Shown here: one piece after another, positions 20,550-32,536 of the stretch | Layout: each line of letters starts with the position of its first letter | Position numbering within the stretch: the first letter of the stretch is position 1 | Assembly: GCA_022695795.1 (NCBI GenBank) | Contig: MU404159.1 | Span: forward strand, 86,465-150,464 | Source of the DNA: Biscogniauxia marginata | Lineage: Eukaryota; Ascomycota; Sordariomycetes; Xylariales; Xylariaceae | Reading direction: 5' to 3' | DNA: 64,000 nucleotides | Program-made: the position numbers and the translations under genes | Notes under the pieces: generated by a model | What the model was told of the DNA's origin: nothing | Database searches by the model: none | What the model saw: the letters and a program-made list of their open reading frames with translations, nothing else

Positions 20550-22649
20550 CGTGAGAAGTTGTTTTAGTCGAGACTGCACAAGGCTAGTTTTGTTGTTGCT
20601 GGGTGAGTTGGATGAGTTGGTAGAATGGCTGATCCTGTGGTGTTGAAAGCAAATCAGTTGAGGGGGAGGGGAGCTTGAATTATATAGAAATATTGCACAT
20701 CGTGAGGGCTGCCCCGAGGAAAGAGTTCTATCATTTACAAACTGCAATGATTCCCCACTTGTTGCAATTACATATCCAGCACAGCGTGCAGTTTCGCCTC
20801 GTATTCAAGACTGAATAACAAGCATTTGTATTACACATCATCACTAATCAAGACATTTCCTAATCAATACTACATCGTCGTACTATCGGTGTTCGAATCC
20901 GTAAACTTGTGAATCAGTCAATCAACTTGATTCAAACCTATCTCGGGCCTGGTTCTCTAATTAGAAGGTCCTCTACAGTATAGCCGACTTATTTGATTCG
21001 TCAAAATATTGTGTGAGTATAGTATAGAATGGCGTATCTCTTTTCTTGTTTCGGTAATGGTCTGCCGAAAGCCCTATATTATTCCGCTTATTATGTATGC
21101 AGTTAGGTGGCTGACAACCCCACTGCATAGACGCGACCTAGGCCTCCTCGCGCTATGCACTCTGCACTCTGGTTCGTTTACCGGAACCGGAAACTGCATG
21201 TACGTTGTCCCTTACCCTCTTCAGACAGCATATACTGAGTTGCATCGAAGAATAAGGTTATTCCACCCCAACAGGGATGTATAGGCCGCTGCATCTAGCA
21301 ACCACTTCGTAGACCCCATCTTCATTACAATACGTCTTTCACATTTCCCTATATTATTAATCCAACCTTCAAAGTTTACTTTACTACCACCGTCTAAAGA
21401 AGACAAAAGCCATTAAGCAGCCACAGAGTCATCAGAAAGGAAGCAAAGAGTATATTTCGATTATTTTTAAATAGAGATAGATATATTGATGTATACCTAA
21501 ATCTATATAATATGTTGGTTCTAAAAACCTCGTGCTATTATCGTGTCACTGCCGATTAAATACATTCAGCCAATTATTAGGATGGCATAGTAGTGGCAAA
21601 CCAGCTGCACTGTCCCATTGGTTGTTTATATACACAAATCATCAAGCATTTCACTTTGTCACCAATCTGTTTTTATTCTCTGGAATATATCAATACGCCA
21701 TCCCGGTAGCTTTATACGTAGCTCTATATTCATCTATACCGAGACATAGTAGTATTTTAGCGCAAATGTTTCTATATTTAGCGAAACGGAATATACCTAT
21801 CATCAGATGAAGAGAACAGAATGTAGCGAGTATTAATTTTTGCTACCAGCGGGTTACAAAGCGAGCTCTAAAGGGTCTGTTCAACACTACCAAAGACTAA
21901 CCTGTTATGTACATATCCCAACTGGTGGTGCTTAATAGCTATTATTATCGTAGCTGCATAAACTGCACAGGGTAGTATGTTAGTCCCGGGGTAAGGTGTC
22001 ACCTGTTCCAAGTTAGGCGTGAGGCGGGCTTTATACGAGGGCTCCGCCGCTTCTAGCTAAACATGGTACGAATACCCCACTGCATGATGATGATGAAATT
22101 GTTTACGTCCGAAGGACGGAAAATCTACTTCTTTACCTTGCCTAGTCTAGTGCATGATTATTTCCGGTTTGTCGCGCGTCTATGGCGCATGGAATACCAG
22201 GGAGAGAGTAGCACGCGACAGTCCAAAAACCTCTATAATGTAAATATAAAAGTTTACACTAGTTAACTGGGTATGTATGATTACACAATATAGCTCTGCG
22301 GCTAAGCTTCTCCAGGAAGGTACCATCTCCCGAGAACTTCATATGAGGCTTAGAAATCATTCATGTAATCATTAGTTTTCTTTTATCTTAGCCTTGCTAC
22401 ACCAGCAGCAAGCTCCTGTGTCATTTTCCTATCAACAGGAAAGCCTTGATTTACCGGGGAGTAAGCATCTAGTTTATATTCTTGTTTTGTAGATCAACCG
22501 GGCGTAAGAGCAGATCGGCTTTGGGAATCGAGCACAGACTTGACAGGGAGCATGAACGCTGGTCGTTAGCAACTAGATTACCAACCAGTTGGTGCATGTT
22601 TAACTATGCAGAAGCGCCTAGCACGCTCCATAGATGATATAACTATTGA
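20550..22649. other. Gene-poor region, no gene supported
   Basis: This contains the leader of the small secreted protein gene (20550-20750). Beyond it only short frames without recognisable domains are seen. Composition is ordinary, not RIP-like. Confidence 0.35.
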
Positions 22650-22776
22650 AATATGGGGCTATACGACCCCTGTTCACCTGTATCTACATATATAGGGGGG
22701 CTTCGCCCTCCTATCCAGACTCACCTTGAACTAATACACTTGATCCTATCCTCATATCTTCGTCTCATCTCAACAA
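22650..22776 (+). repeat. LTR fragment, family A (second copy)
   Basis: It matches the right part of the repeat at 5318-5448: ATATGGGG, TACACATATATAGGGGGG-like centre, GGCTTCGCCCTCCTATC, CTAATACACTTGATC and CATCTCAACA end. The similarity stops at the CAACA, which marks the LTR boundary. The left half is missing. Confidence 0.55.
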
Positions 22777-23229
22777 TAACCCGAGGCGGACGTGTGGCGT
22801 TGCTTCAATGGTACCACTTGAATAAATGCGAACTATATAATTGCAGCTGTTATTGAAATAGTCTCCCCAGCTTAATGCACAAAATCGTTGGAGACTGCAT
22901 GGGAAACAGCGATATGTACCTCTTGTACTGTTTCGATAACCTATCTGCTTGGTCCACCTCTATGTAGAAGTACGGGTTTCGCACATGAATGAACCAAAGT
23001 CTTGAAGGAAATTGTTTACTATAAGAAATGTCGGGTCTTGGATATGTACATTATCACCCATACCTATGAAGCGTACCTCAGCCCCTGAGACATACAACAG
23101 GGTCGCCCCCCCCCGGATAAATGGCATACCCCGGCCGGCCCTATGCCGTATCCGGACCTGGAAAACAGCGACCCACTAAATCGTGTAACACAAGACATCG
23201 TCATGGAGGAGGCGGGAATCGCGATTTAC
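22777..23229. other. Spacer before the AT-rich block
   Basis: Ordinary-composition DNA with no supported gene. The change to AT-rich sequence occurs sharply at about 23230. Confidence 0.35.
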
Positions 23230-24015
23230 CCTAAATTCGGATAACTTAATTACCTTATTAATGATTAATAATGAAATATACTCTTTATAACGCCGTTAAT
23301 ATCGGCGTAATAGAAAAAGAAAACCGTATTTTACGATCTTTTAAATGAACATAGTTAAGTTTAGTTTAAATTAAAACGTGATATTAAACTTTATATAAAA
23401 ATTACGTGTAAATATAATTTTAATATAAAAACTTTAAACGGATTTAACGTCACGGCTAAGTAAACGCTTAATTAAAATTTATTTAAGTTTTAAGACTTTT
23501 TTTTCGATTAAAAGCTTAAAAATGCGTTTAAAGATTTTTATTTATATTAAAAAAGCGAAAACCTTTTTAAATATATAATTTAAGCCTTTTATATTAAAAA
23601 CTTTATAAAAATAATAAAATACTTTTTTATTAAAAAAATAATAATTAACTTAAATAATCATTATAAATAATTTTAACGTTATTTATTAGTTATAATAACT
23701 TAAAAGAATAAGTAATGTAATAAGTAAAATTTTATAATTTAAAATTTATTTTCGAGGATTAACCGACTTATTAACGAAGTAATATTATTAACTTTGTTTT
23801 TATAAATGTTATAAATATAAAAGGCGGAATAAAGGCTTTTTTTTATACTAGTTTAAATCATTATATTATATTTTATAAAATATTAACCTCCTTTTTTTTA
23901 GTAATAAACTTAAAATTTATTTTTATTTTTATTTAATTTATATATATATATATATATTAATATTTACTTAATTATAACGATAATTATGAAATAAATAAAA
24001 AAGTTAATAAATAAA

Positions 24016-24443
24016 ATAACGTGTTTTATAAGTAAGTGAGCCACATAAGCGAGTAGGCCACTTAATTTCTTATATAAAATCGACTTTTTTAAAAATTTAT
24101 AACTTTGCGCGTAAAAATCGTAAAAATATTAAACCTTTTTTTTTGGTTATATTATTATAAGATTTATTTAAAAGTAAAATTAAAAAAATCAAAAAAATGA
24201 AACGTATAAAGAAATATATAAAAAGGTCCGTACGTTTTGTTTTAATTTTAGTTTTTACGCGTTTTTTTTCGCGTCTTTTAAGATTAACTTTTTTGATTTT
24301 ACTTTTAATTAAACTTAATAATTATATAGCTAATAAAAAAGGTCTAAGATTTTTACGATTTTTATGCGTAAAGTTATAAATTTTTAAAAAAGTCAATTTT
24401 ATATAAGAAATTAAGTGGCTTACTCGCTTATAAGACATATTAA
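24016..24443. repeat. Fold-back element 1 (long inverted repeat, about 430 bp)
   Basis: Two arms of about 200 bp face each other. The left arm, from ATAACGTGTTTTATAAG through TTTCTTATATAAAATCGAC, is repeated in reverse complement on the right, ending at TTATAAGACATAT near 24440. Both arms carry the subterminal word AAGCGAGTAxGCCACTTA. The arms meet at a short centre near 24225-24245. The 60-codon open frame inside is an accident of the palindrome. Its termini match those of the 2-kb element at 60241 (identical ATAACGTGTTTTATAAG). Confidence 0.75.
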
Positions 24444-24844
24444 TAAAAATATTTAATAAATATCTTTATAACGTTAATATAAAGAAAAAGAACTTCGCTT
24501 TTAAAACGACTTAATAAAATAATAATTATAAAAACGCAACGCGTATAATATATAAAATTGCAAAAAACGAAAAAACGAAAAAAACATAATAAAATAAAAA
24601 ACGCAAATTTTAAGTGATAATACGACGAGCAAAAAAACCCTATTAAAATTAATAAATTATATTTAAATAAAGTAACTTTTATTATTTCCGAATAATATAA
24701 ACTTATAAATAAATTTTAAACCCCTTTTTTAATAAAACTAAAAAGTTAATCGTAAATATAACAAAAAAAAATTAAGATTTTAACTTTTATAACGGTTAAA
24801 AATAACATCTCGAACTTGTAAAAAGCATTAATTATAAACCGAGT

Positions 24845-25269
24845 AACATATCATATAAGCGAGTAAACGAAATAGTTTCTTATATAAAATCGACTTTTTC
24901 GAAAATTTATAACTTTACACACGTAAAAATCGGAAAAATCTTAGATCTTTTTTTCTAGTTATATAACTATATAATTTAACTAAAATAAAATTCAAAAAAA
25001 TTAATATTAAAGAATATAAAAAGAAAACACGTAAAAACTAAAATTATAATAAAACATATAAACCTTTTTACGTATTTCTTTATATATTTCACTTTTCATT
25101 TTTTTGAATTTTATTTTAGTTAAATTATATAGTTATATAACTAGAAAAAAAGGTTCGAGATTTTTCCGACTTTTATAAGTAAAGTTATGAATTTTTGAAA
25201 AAGTCGATTTTATATAGAAAACTATTTCATCCGCGAGCTTATTTCGTCTACTTGCTTGTATGGTACGTT
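24845..25269. repeat. Fold-back element 2 (same family, about 425 bp)
   Basis: The left arm starts AACATATCATATAAGCGAGTA. The right arm, read in reverse, starts AACGTACCATACAAGCAAGTA. Both continue CGAAATAGTTT and TATATAAAATCGACTTTTTC. The arms are about 190 bp around a small centre. Arm sequence is clearly related to element 1 (AAAATCGACTTTTT, AATTTATAACTTTAC), with differences mostly of the C/T and G/A kind expected from RIP. Confidence 0.75.
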
Positions 25270-28200
25270 AAATCTTTTCTTATAAAAAATTATTTATAAT
25301 AAATAAAATAAAAACGATTTATATTAAAACCGTAAATATAACCCCCGGTAAAAATAAAATCTTAATTTTATTATTATATTTTATTTAACTCGCGCTTAAA
25401 AAATATATTTATATATTATATTAAAAAAACCTTTAAATTAAACATTACTTTATAACGTTTTATATAATAAATATAATAATATTACTAAAAACAAGAAAAT
25501 TGAACTTTATAATATTAAGATTATAACGATTTATTTCGTTATTTTTATATTTAAATAAAAACTTTAAACGCTTTATAACCCGGAAAATAATTATTTTAAC
25601 AATTAAACTTTTTTTAATTTATAATAATTTAACACACTTTTAAAATAATTAATAATAAACTTTATAATTTACGTAATATATAATATTAAATAAGCTTTTT
25701 TAAATAAATAAAAAGTTTTATTATTAATTATAAACATATTAAAAGTTTTTAACGTAATATTAAAAAGCCGTTTAATTTTATAGCTTTAAACATAAAAATA
25801 ACTTACGATATTAATAAGATAAATAAAGTCGTTTATAATAAATTGCGCGACTTCGATTTATATAAAAAATAAGTCATTATTAACGACCCCGTTAATATAT
25901 AAAGTTTTATAAAGCTTATTTTTTTTTTCTTTTTATATTATATATAAAATCACTTCTTAACTAGGAAAACTAAAAAATATATTTTAAATATATAAATAAC
26001 CTTATTATTTTTCACACGAGGAAAATAATAATAAACATTATTATAATATTTAAAACTAACGTTTAAAACGCATTAAAGTAAAACACATTTAATATAATTA
26101 TATTTAACTTAATAAAATAAAAGCTTAATATTTTAATTTTAATTTCGAAATTTAACTTATAACGAGAATCGTTTATTAATTAAATGTTTTTTTTTAATAT
26201 TAAATCATTTTTAATAACACGTAAAACACTAAAAAGTAAAAACTTTAAAAATGATTTAACATTTACGAAACTTTAATAAAATTTATATTAACACTTTACT
26301 CGTAATAACAACAAAAATAATTATAATATACGTTTTTTTATAACGATATATATAATAAAAACGTAATAATTAAATTTAATTAAATCAATAACGAAAAAAA
26401 ACAAAATATTTAATATTTAAATTAATAATTATCATAATATTAAAAGTATTCGTTATAATGTTAAAAAAAGTATAAAGAAAAAAACAAATCTTATAACGAA
26501 TACTTTATAAATATTAAAACATTATTAAATATTATTAAATATTATATATATACCTTTATATACTTTATTTAAGTAGTAATTACCGTTTTAATAATTACAT
26601 TATTTAATAATACGCCTTATTATTAACTAATTACACGCTTTTTTAATATAAATAAGCTTAATTTAACTTTTTAAATTAAAAAGCGAAAAAAAGAACCGTC
26701 GCGGAGATTTAAGTCCTTTTTTTCGCGACGATTTACCGGGCTTATTAGTAAACTTCGTAATACTCGATATTAATACACTTTTTAATTTTAATAGCGTATT
26801 TAATTAGGTATATAAATAAGAACTTTTCGATAAACGTTTTTTAAGCTTAATTTTAAGCTCGAAAGGCCCTCGCCACCGCGTAAATACCCCCCTTTTTTAT
26901 TTTTATTTATACGTAGTTATTTTATAAAAGGTATAGTTATATTAATAATAAAAACGACCTTTTATAAAGCCTTTATCGAAGCTTAATAAGATTAATTTTT
27001 AAAAATCGACTTTTAAGATCTTTTTAAATTAAGTCGATTTAAACTTAACACGAAATCCGTTTTTTTTATATATTTAAAATACATTTTTTTATTAAAGGAA
27101 TTTTTAAAAGAAATTAAAGCCTTTAAATTTTAATATTTTTACGCTTACTACGAATAATATAAAAATAATACATCTTATTATTACATATTTAATAAATAAT
27201 TTATAAAAAAGTAAATTTATAATACTTATTATTTTAATATTAATTTTATTAAAAATAAAATTATGATTTAAAAATATCTATATAAAAAAAGGTTTATATA
27301 TATCGGTAAAAATATAATATAATTATATAAATATTAAAAAGAAATTAAAATAGATTTTTAATTTAAAGCCTTTACTTTTTAAATAAAAAAGGAATTTTTT
27401 AAGAGATTCGAAAAATGTGCCTTATAAGATTTAATTTTATATTTTATAATAATAAATTTATATATAAATTAAAAGTAAAAACTTATAATCCGGGAATATA
27501 TTTCACTAAATTTTAATAAAATTTAAAACTTATTAAAAAAATTTTAAAAATAAAAAGAGGAAAAATTCTTTAATAAATCGAGTAAATACTTTTTTTATTT
27601 TTTAATATTATTTTTACTTTTTATAATTATCTTGCCCGTCGGCGAGGGGTAATTATATATAAGTTATAAAGACTCGTAAGCTTATTAGGCGTTTTAAGGG
27701 GTTTCGGGGGTACCTCACCCTCGTATCTCGAGGGGCCCCCCCCTTATACTTCTTAATATAAAGTAAACATTATAAATCTCCTCGGCATTTTTATAAGTAA
27801 TTACTTCCCCCTTTAAAGGCGTTTTAACCCGAAATAAAAAGTTCTTTTTACTTATTAAATATTTATTTAAGGGTTTTTAGCTTTATATAAACGTTTATTT
27901 TATAATGATTTATATAACCTTTTTTATTTCGAGTCCCTTTTTTACCTTCGTTTTTTAAGAGGTTCTCCCCTTTATAAAAAGGGGGCTATATATAACATTT
28001 AAAAAGATACGTTTTAACGAATTAATAAAAACCTACTCGCAATTTCATAAAAAATATAATATTAATATTTATTTAAAATAACCCCGCATATATATTTACA
28101 AAAAGACTTATTTTTTAAAATAATATAAGCTTAATTTTTTAACCTTTATTATTATATAACTAAAATATAAAACGCTACGTTAATAAATAAGAATATTAAT

Positions 28201-30663
28201 TATATCGTCGTAAATAATATCTTTTTAAATAATAAAAAACTTAATTAGTTTTATAAGTAAATACTAAAATATTAAGTCGCTTTTTTAATAATAAATAAAT
28301 ATATACACTTCGTAAGTTTTATAAACTAAGCCTTATTATATATTTACGTTTTTAACTAAGATTTTAAGGACTACTTTAAAATAAACGTAAAATGATTAAA
28401 AAGAAATTATATATTTATATAAATTAAATCTCCACTTTTTATTAAACGAAAAAAACCTTATATTTTAAATAGTTAAACAAAGGCTTTTAATTAATTCATT
28501 AAAAAAGTAAAAATTAATAATAACTTCGAAATATAAAGGATTAAGGTTTTTATTATATAAAATAAATTAACTTTAAAAACTTTAAAAACTAATTATTATT
28601 TTTATTAAAAAAATGCTATAAAAAAGCGGTTATTTCTTAGTTTTAATCTTATTTATAAACATAGCATTTTTTTAAACTTAATAAACGGAAATAAACAAAT
28701 CCCGAACCTTTAAAGCGAGAAAAACAACACTAGAATTATTATTAATAAAATCACTAATAATCTTTAAAATCTTAAATAAAAGCCGCATTTTAAACTAAAA
28801 AGTAAAAATAACTATACATTTACACTTAAGCCTCTTATTTTTATTATTCGAAATCTTCTTATCCGTTTTCCGTTTTAAAGGTTTAAGCTTTTTATTTATA
28901 TTTATCTTTTTTATTTTAATTATAATACTATTTACCCCTTTATAAATAAACTTTTTAATAATAAAAAAAGGTATATAAATTAACATTATAACGTGAAAAT
29001 TATACTTTATAATACTTTTTTTCTTAATTTAATAAAGCTTATTTACTTCGTTATTACGAGTCTTTATAACTCGATTAATAAATAATTAAATAAAAAAAAT
29101 AAAAAACTATAATTAAAATTTAACACGAAAATAATAATATTAATTTAAAACAATATTAAGCTATTACTTTTTATTTATAAAATAAAAATAAAAAAACTAA
29201 ATATTATTTTTTAAAAAAATAAAAAACCCCGCCGTAATTATAAATGAACTAATTTTAAACGATATATCTTTAACTTAATTAAACCCCGCATTTAAAAACC
29301 TAATATTAATTATTTTTATAACACGTCGATTATTAACCTTAAACATGTTAAAAACAAGATAAGTTCGCGATATAATGCTTTATTAAGTTAAAACACGTAT
29401 ATTATAAAACCTCGATATATAAAGTTTTATTAAGATATTTAAACCTCGAAAAAAAACCTTATTATTATTATAACGAATACTTATAAAAAAATTAATTTTA
29501 AATAATAAAAATCTTATATTATTATTCTTAATATATATATTATAATTAATAAAAATATTATTAATATTATTAATTATTTTTATTTTATTATTTTTTTAAC
29601 GCCGGGTTAATAATTATATATATTAAACGAAGTTTTATTTAGCGTTATTAAATTGGAAATAACGCTATCGGCCTTAACCGAATTTATAAAGCATTACCGC
29701 CTTTAAACCTTAATCGCGTTAATAATAATAAAAGTGGTTAAAAATTAAAGTACGAAATAAAAACGTTTTAACTTAGCAAGGTAAACCGGGGTTATTAGTC
29801 GCGATAACAGGCGAATACGACGCTATTAAAAAAATAACGGTATATTTAAATAAATTACTAAAATTACGAACTTTTATTAAAAAATTAATAAACCTTAAAA
29901 AGTTATTACTTAAAAACCGCAAATTAAAATTAATATCGATTTAATTTACGTTAATAAAATAATATAAACGGTTTTTTAAAAAGGTAATTAAAAGGTAATC
30001 CCAATATAACATGTTACTTTTACCCTTAATAAAACGCGTAATTTTAAACTTAATAACGTTAATAATATCGATGTTAATAACTTATATATCGAATTAAGCC
30101 GTATAATACTCAAGGCCGTGAATAATAATGATATTTAAAACGTTAATATTTTAATTAAAAGCCTTTATATATATTTAACTAAATCGAATAAAAGTTATAA
30201 TATAAGTAAAACATAAGGAGTTTATAATAATGTAATAAACGCGAAAAAGAACTTAATATTACTAATAATAATTATTAAAACTTACCATTTTAATAAAAAG
30301 GAGAAATAAAAATAATATAAATAATATAAAAAACGAAAAACGTGATATTAAAATAAATACAAAATAAAGCATATTATTTATTAATATAAACAAAAACGAG
30401 AATAATAATAATTAAATTATAAACAAGAAAAAAGGTAATTATTAAATATATATATATATAAAATTAATAAACTCGAAAATTAATAATATTTAAAGATATA
30501 ATAAGTATTAATATAAAAACGATTAATTATTAATTATATATAAAAAAGTTAAATATATAAAACTAAATAAATAATAAAAGTTTATACGAACTTACCATAT
30601 AAATAATATATATAAAAAACAATTAATAAGTAAACGAAGTTAAACGAAAAAAATAAAAATAAA

Positions 30664-30912
30664 TTATATAAGGAAAACGTAATATATCGCTATAAAACTA
30701 AATAACCCCAATAAAATATAAATCGCGTAAGCCACGTTCGTGCCGTAAATAGAATTATAATCCGTCACCGCGCAACCAATAAAAAACAATACTACATTCG
30801 CGTAAGCGGCCCAAAACGGCCCTAACCACCCTGAAACGGCCTTAACCGCCACGTATAAACATGCACTCCAAAAAAGGTGGAGAGGGACTCCAAAATAAGC
30901 GGGGCGGCCCTT
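30664..30912 (-). pseudogene. GC-normal fragment with membrane-protein-like open frame
   Basis: Within the AT-rich block, 30690-30912 has near-normal composition. A 62-codon minus-strand frame at 30664-30852 reads as two strongly hydrophobic helices (WAAYANVVLFFIGCAV and YAIYILLGLFSFIAIYYVF) around a polar loop. It lacks a clear start context and its end runs into AT-rich sequence. It could be a captured piece of a host membrane-protein gene, the unmutated edge of an element, or chance. I do not recognise the family. Confidence 0.25.
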
Positions 30913-30984
30913 AATATTAAGCGATTAATTAGTAAGATCACTTAGATTTTAGTGTAAAAAAGCTAAATATCAACACTATAGCTA

Positions 30985-31082
30985 TATTATTACATCTTAT
31001 GTTTTTATTACTAGTTTATTAAAATGAGGTTTATAATTAATAGTTTTTAACAAGTTTAATAACGTTTATTTATATAATAATA
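30985..31082. repeat. Direct repeat / LTR-like end, family B (left copy)
   Basis: About 95 bp matches 45430-45530 (ATTATTACAT..TATG..TTTATTACTAGTTTATTA, then GCTTATAATTAATAGTT and GCGTTTATT in the right copy) and, more weakly, 56030-56113. Immediately to the right, the sequence read on the minus strand is an A7G4AGAT purine tract, which looks like a polypurine tract next to a 3' LTR. I infer the remains of an outer LTR element lying on the minus strand. Confidence 0.4.
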
Positions 31083-32070
31083 TCTCCCCTTTTTTTAAAC
31101 TCGTTTTTAAGCGCTTTATATTTTAAGGTTTATAACTCGTAAGTTAATTAACTTACCTAGATTTTATTAATAAAATTAAAAAATTAATTCTTTTATTTTT
31201 TATATAATTATCGGCTTTAATTAAGTTTACATTTCGCAAAACTTAATTAAAGTTAAAAAGTATTTAATTATTAGCGCGGTAAAGTTTAATAAGCGAGATA
31301 TAAAATAAATTATAAATTTTTTAACGCTTTAAAAGTTAAAACTTAATAGTGATTAATAAAATTACTTTTTAGATTTTATAAGGTTTATATATCTTTTTAT
31401 TAAGTTTTTTTGTTAATCGCTTTATTTTAATATTTTTTTTATTTAGTATTATTAATTACCTTTTTATAAAAACAAAAGTTTTTTTTCGTCTCTTATTTAC
31501 CCACTTTTTTATTTGTTAGCGACTCTTTTTTAAGTATTACTACGCTTTTAAATATATAATTAATTACCTAGATTTTTTGAAGTATTAAAAAGAGAGTTAT
31601 AAAACGTAAAGTGGTAATTGTAATTTATATAAAACGGAGTTATATAAAATAATATTAATTTTATATTATTATATATAAACTTTATCATAAGGAAAAAATC
31701 TTTTTAATTAGATATTTTATAATTAATAAATATTCTTAAATAAACTTTTAAAGTCTAGTTAAAACGTTTTATTTATTCGTTTATTTAGAAATAAAAATCG
31801 GTATTTATACAGGGTTTAATACTTATTAGTTTAAAAAAGCTTTATTATAAATAAGTTATAAATTTAGAGTTTTTATTAAAAATAATATTAAGAGGTATAT
31901 TATAAAGTTTTTAATATATTTTAACGAGAATCTTTATTAAGTTTATTATTATTTTTTGTTTATTTTAAATAAAACGAAATATATTATTTTTTAAAAAAGG
32001 TTTATTATAATTTAAATAAAATTATACCTATTTAATAAAGGAAGGTTAATAATAAAATTTATAACTATTA

Positions 32071-32536
32071 TGTGACAAACCTCCTTGTATATTCCTAGTT
32101 AACTAACTTCACAGGTAAGTACGTACTAGGTTTTCTTGATTTAAAGGTAATAGTAGGTTAAGATTAGTTTGATTAGTTTATAATATTATGTTTATTAAAG
32201 AGGTTTCAAGGTACTCTCATTATAATATTAAAAAGTAACTATAGTTTTAAATTAATAATTAAAGAATTAGGAATTAAATACATAAGAAATCTCATCCTTT
32301 TTATATTAATTCTTTTTTATATATATTCTTTATTTAGTATATTAAATACCTTTAGATTCAACTTATTTACTCGGATCTTTTTATATATAGCTTTTTTTAA
32401 ATCCGATTTATTAAGTCGTATTTATATTACATGACGTAAGATCGTACTCCCTACTCGTGCCTACAAGGCGGGCATCCCTAGTCCGTGCCCTTAATACCCA
32501 TGTTAAATATCCTTTTCCCATAGTTAAGTCGTAACA
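32071..32536 (-). repeat. 3' LTR of the Gypsy element
   Basis: It is the same length as the LTR at 39146-39611 and alignable along its whole length. The best-preserved part holds CGTACTCCCTACTCGTGCC and AAGGCGGGCATCCC. It is preceded by TATTA. It carries more C-to-T changes than its partner in that stretch (for example GCCTACAAGG against GCCCACAAGG). Confidence 0.9.

Noticed and set aside
24197..24379. 60-codon plus-strand frame inside the AT block
   Set aside because: It spans the centre of the fold-back element. The Lys/Phe/Leu-rich product is a by-product of the palindrome.
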